Below, piece by piece: positions 61,075 through 64,000 of a stretch of DNA of 64,000 nucleotides. Location of the stretch: positions 372,001 to 436,000 of the forward strand of contig NZ_JADFFM010000001.1 in NCBI RefSeq assembly GCF_015221995.1, given 5' to 3'. Position 1 is the stretch's first letter. Each line of letters begins with the position of its first letter. The notes beneath the pieces were generated by a model. It searched no databases and was not told the origin of the DNA. It was given only the letters and a program-made list of their open reading frames with translations. Source of the DNA: Mucilaginibacter boryungensis. Its GTDB lineage: Bacteria > Bacteroidota > Bacteroidia > Sphingobacteriales > Sphingobacteriaceae. The position numbers and the translations under genes are program-made.

Positions 61075-63126
61075 ATGAATTTCAATAAGACATATGCGGC
61101 GGGCATAGTGTTGCTATCAGCTGTTATTTTTAGTGCTTACCAAAAAGCGGCTTTGCCCGGCAAATCAGGCGACCCGGTTTTTGACAACCTTGACCCATCT
61201 GTTAAACCAGGCGACAACTTTTTTCTGTATGCCAATGGCGGCTGGATAAAACGCAACCCTATCCCTAATGCCTATTCAAGCTGGGGTATTGGCAATGTGG
61301 TAGGCGAGGATATCCGCGAACGCCTGCGCCAGATAAATGAAGGGGCATTGAAAGCTAACGCGGCTAAAGGCACCACCACCCAAAAGATCGGCGATTTTTA
61401 TTACAGCGGGTTAGATACCATTAGTATTGAAAAAGAAGGCACTAATCCTATTAAAACGCAGCTGGATATGATAGACCGTGCACAAGATATGAAAGGTATA
61501 CTTGCAGCTTCGGCCAATTTAAGCCAGTACGGCGTGCGCAGTATAATAGGCGCGCGTGTGGGGCAGGACGAAAAGAACAGCGTGAAAATGATGCTGCAAC
61601 TGGGCCAGGCTGGTTTAGGGTTACCCAACCGGGATTACTATTTTAAAACAGATGCCCGTACCACCCGCGTACGTACCGATTACCAAACCAACCACTTGCC
61701 AACCATGCTTAGGTTATCCGGCAGGGATGCGGACAGGGCGGCCAAAGGCGCGGAAAGCGTTTATAAAATTGAAAAGTTTTTAGCCGACAGCACCCGCAAG
61801 CTGGAAGACTTGCGCGACCCTTACCGCAACTATAATAAAATGACAGTTGCAAAGTTGAACAAACTTACCCCCGCCATTAATTGGAACGACCTGTTCCGCG
61901 AGATGGGTTACAAGCCGGTAGATACTGTAATTGTTGGTCAGCCAGAATATTACCGCGCTGTTAATAAAGCTTTAACCACCTTCAGTATAGACGACTGGAA
62001 AGCCTATTTGCGCTGGAAAACCGTATCTGCTTATGCTTCTTATCTTAATAAAGCATTTGAAGATGAAAGCTTCCGCTTTAGCGGCAAAGTGCTGGCGGGG
62101 CGCAAAGAGCAGCTTCCACGTATTAAACGAGTAACCGATACCGAAAACCAACTGATGGGCGAACTATTGGGACAATTATTTGTGAAGGAGTATTTCCCTC
62201 AGGCATCAAAGGTGCGCTATAATCAAATGGTGGAAGCCATGCGCCAGTCATACCGCGAGCATATTGCCAAACTGGATTGGATGAGCCCCGCAACCAAACA
62301 AAAAGCGCTGGCCAAACTCAACGCTATTCATCCTAAAGTGGGTTACCCGGATAAGTGGAAAGATTTTTCGACACTGGAGATTGATCGTGTATCTTATGCC
62401 GGAAACGTAATGCGTGCCAGGCACTGGGCTTATTTGAATAACATTAATAAACTTGGTAAACCGGTTGACCATACCGAGTGGGGGATGACACCACAAACTT
62501 ATAATGCCAGCTATAGCCCGTCTAACAACGAGATCACCCTGCCGGCAGCTCAGTTTATGATACCGGGCATTAAGGATGCTGACGTAGATGACGCTGTTGC
62601 TTATGGCTATGCTGCAGCATCAACCATTGGCCACGAAATTACCCATGGCTTTGATGATCAGGGTCGCCAGTTTGACGCTAAAGGAAACCTGAAAAGCTGG
62701 TGGAGCAAGCTGGATTCAGCTAAATTTACCCAGCGTGCGCAAATGTTAGTAAACCAGTTTAACGGTTACGTAGTGCTGGATAGCCTGCATATAAACGGCA
62801 AAGCTACCCTGGGTGAAAACATTGCCGACCTGGGCGGCATTGTATTAGGTATTGACGCGTTTAAAAAAACCAAACAATATAAAGAAGGCAGAAAGATAAA
62901 CGGGCTTACGCCTATGCAGCGTTTCTTTTTGGGCTATGCTTTGGGCTGGTTGGGCCATACCCGCGATGAAGCCCTGGCTAATCAAATACTAACCGATGTA
63001 CACTCGCCCGGGTTTTTACGTGTGAACGGGCCGTTTACCGACGTGCCCGAATTTTATACCGCTTTCAATATTAAAAAAGGCGATAAAATGTGGCTTGACC
63101 CGGATAAACGGGTACGGATCTGGTAG
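61075..63126 (+). CDS. M13 (neprilysin-like) metallopeptidase
   Basis: A 683-residue protein with an N-terminal signal-like segment (residues 1-23) and both M13 domains. PSVKPGDNFFLYANGGWIKRNPIP is the family's N-terminal block; the catalytic HEITHGFDDQGRQFDA (HExxH) is near residue 522 and the third ligand in ENIADLGG near 582. C-terminal LHPxx and the TDVPEFYTAFNIKKGDKMW are conserved. It cleaves oligopeptides in the periplasm or at the surface. Confidence 0.93.
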   Translation: MNFNKTYAAGIVLLSAVIFSAYQKAALPGKSGDPVFDNLDPSVKPGDNFFLYANGGWIKRNPIPNAYSSWGIGNVVGEDIRERLRQINEGALKANAAKGTTTQKIGDFYYSGLDTISIEKEGTNPIKTQLDMIDRAQDMKGILAASANLSQYGVRSIIGARVGQDEKNSVKMMLQLGQAGLGLPNRDYYFKTDARTTRVRTDYQTNHLPTMLRLSGRDADRAAKGAESVYKIEKFLADSTRKLEDLRDPYRNYNKMTVAKLNKLTPAINWNDLFREMGYKPVDTVIVGQPEYYRAVNKALTTFSIDDWKAYLRWKTVSAYASYLNKAFEDESFRFSGKVLAGRKEQLPRIKRVTDTENQLMGELLGQLFVKEYFPQASKVRYNQMVEAMRQSYREHIAKLDWMSPATKQKALAKLNAIHPKVGYPDKWKDFSTLEIDRVSYAGNVMRARHWAYLNNINKLGKPVDHTEWGMTPQTYNASYSPSNNEITLPAAQFMIPGIKDADVDDAVAYGYAAASTIGHEITHGFDDQGRQFDAKGNLKSWWSKLDSAKFTQRAQMLVNQFNGYVVLDSLHINGKATLGENIADLGGIVLGIDAFKKTKQYKEGRKINGLTPMQRFFLGYALGWLGHTRDEALANQILTDVHSPGFLRVNGPFTDVPEFYTAFNIKKGDKMWLDPDKRVRIW

Positions 63127-63163
63127 GACCTGGATTTGCTTGATTAAAGGATTAAATTGATTT

Positions 63164-63199
63164 AGGGATAACAGAATTTAAATGCTGTAGTCCCTTTTT
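63164..63199 (+). terminator. Terminator of the M13 peptidase gene
   Basis: agggataacag (63164-63174) and ctgtagtccct (63185-63195) pair with one G-U and one mismatch, followed by five Ts. Confidence 0.7.
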
Positions 63200-63251
63200 A
63201 TTTTAAAATTCTACTTAACAGAATATTTATCTTGTCATCCAATAAATCTGC

Positions 63252-63890
63252 TTGATTGTGGTTCAGTCATTGTTACACTCATTAGCTACTTACTGGCACC
63301 AGCTAAGCTGGCTGGAAATAATAGCTGTTATTACCGGCTTGCTGTGCGTTTACCTGGCGGCTGTTAATAATATCTGGAACTGGCCTATTGCAATCATCAG
63401 TACGGTTATTACGGTTTATGTGATGGCAACGCGGGCGCTTTATGCGGATATGTTGCAGTACACTTATTTAACCGGGATTAATATTTACGGCTGGTATGTT
63501 TGGAGCCATAAAAGCAATGCGGAGGATAAACGTCCTGTAATATCCATATCGCGCAAGCAAATTTTGTGGACTTTAGGGGCTGTAATTTTTATTACCCCCG
63601 CATTAGGTTTTGCGTTAATAACCTTTGCTGATAAGCTGCATTACCAGCCACCCGCATTCCCTTATCTTGATAGTTTTTGCACCGTAGTTAGTTTGGCGGC
63701 CCAAATATTAATGGCGCGTAAGGTTTTGGAAAACTGGTTGATATGGGTATTCGTTGATATTATTTATGTGATCATTTACAGTATAAAAGACCTCGAAGTC
63801 TATGCTTTTATGTTTGTCATTTACATCATTATTGCCGTTATAGGGTATTTTGACTGGCGGAAGGTGTTGAGAACGCAGTTGCAGTCATAA
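63252..63890 (+). CDS. pnuC: PnuC-type vitamin/nucleoside transporter
   Basis: A 212-residue membrane protein with about seven helices: NNIWNWPIAIISTVITVYVM (residues 40-60), GINIYGWYVWSH (near 75) and WVFVDIIYVIIYSIKDLEVY (near 170) match PnuC, which imports nicotinamide riboside; in Bacteroidota some relatives carry thiamine. No TPP or NAD riboswitch is visible upstream. No ATG is available at the N-terminus: starts may be TTG at 63252 or GTG at 63258. Confidence 0.88.
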   Translation: MIVVQSLLHSLATYWHQLSWLEIIAVITGLLCVYLAAVNNIWNWPIAIISTVITVYVMATRALYADMLQYTYLTGINIYGWYVWSHKSNAEDKRPVISISRKQILWTLGAVIFITPALGFALITFADKLHYQPPAFPYLDSFCTVVSLAAQILMARKVLENWLIWVFVDIIYVIIYSIKDLEVYAFMFVIYIIIAVIGYFDWRKVLRTQLQS

Positions 63891-63924
63891 AAGTAGCAGG
63901 TGCATATTAGTTGCGCTACTGCCA

Positions 63925-64000
63925 CTAACTACGCTCTTCCCAAACCATGCACAAATGCAATATGGTTTGCACAGCTTTTTGCATATCCTGTACCGATACC
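63925..64000 (-). CDS. Possible 3' end of a minus-strand gene
   Basis: In one minus-strand frame the window edge reads VSVQDMQKAVQTILHLCMVW then EERS and stop. Only about 25 residues are visible and another frame is open for nearly as long, so the call is tentative. The product cannot be named. Confidence 0.35.
   Translation of the reverse strand, partial: VSVQDMQKAVQTILHLCMVWEERS

Noticed and set aside
63127..63251. TPP or NAD riboswitch before pnuC
   Set aside because: No CTGAGA core or paired arms are visible; the interval holds only the M13 gene's terminator.
1..64000. CRISPR arrays, rRNA or tRNA genes
   Set aside because: I saw no regularly spaced repeats, no rRNA-like sequence and no cloverleaf ending in CCA-type acceptor. 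A covariance scan (tRNAscan-SE, Infernal) would be decisive.

Overview
The window reads as chromosome from a Bacteroidota bacterium of the family Sphingobacteriaceae, with Mucilaginibacter or Pedobacter as the best guess. The evidence is an S16 with a long Ala/Glu/Pro tail, a type IX secretion cargo/PorP/OmpA operon, a DUF5686 protein, a GH106 rhamnosidase, HYC_CC_PP and SIMPL proteins, promoters of the Bacteroidota form TTTG-N19/20-TAnnTTTG, and almost no Shine-Dalgarno sequences. The genus is inference. I saw no rRNA, tRNA or CRISPR array.

Layout. 1-5.3 kb (minus): the end of a carbohydrate locus (GH106 rhamnosidase, GPH-type sugar symporter), then the Kdo transferase WaaA. 5.4-10.5 kb (plus): a tight nucleotide-sugar operon (UDP-glucose dehydrogenase, UDP-xylose synthase, UDP-glucose 4-epimerase, dTDP-glucose dehydratase, PHP-type tyrosine phosphatase) that should feed capsule or exopolysaccharide synthesis. 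10.6-24 kb: mostly housekeeping genes (FtsX-type permeases, a thioredoxin-like protein, IscA, a methylmalonyl-CoA mutase catalytic subunit, dnaA with its leader, a metallo-hydrolase, RbfA, an M23 peptidase, a TetR regulator, PheS, Kbl). 24-33.5 kb: envelope and general genes (DUF5686, SIMPL, M28 peptidase, TrmD, patatin, VOC) and a three-gene membrane-protein/XRE-regulator operon.

33,565-37,000 is the main accessory feature: a 3,436-bp IS1595-family element with matching ends and an 8-bp target duplication (AATATATT). Besides the transposase it holds a HEPN-like protein, several unknown small genes and a 110-nt region that can fold into one long stem. It sits in the middle of what was a perfect 18-bp palindrome between rimM and the promoter of the membrane/XRE operon.

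37-44 kb: rimM, rpsP, a nucleotidase, pfkA, a ctpA-type protease and two outer-membrane proteins. 44.2-47.4 kb (plus): a probable copper or soft-metal envelope cluster (HYC_CC_PP protein, periplasmic HMA protein, outer-membrane barrel, Met/His-rich protein). 47.4-53 kb (minus): a T9SS-type operon (type B CTD cargo, PorP/SprF, OmpA-PD40 protein). 53.2-57.3 kb (minus): an operon of KaiC, two KaiB proteins and a double-PAS histidine kinase, the most striking regulatory system here. 57.8-64 kb: a thioredoxin-like lipoprotein, an acyl-CoA dehydrogenase, an orphan promoter-terminator pair that may make a small RNA, an XRE protein, an M13 peptidase and a PnuC-type transporter.

Many computed open frames begin too early. 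I moved starts where the upstream part lies in a terminator or promoter, or where a signal peptide begins later, and say so in each entry.
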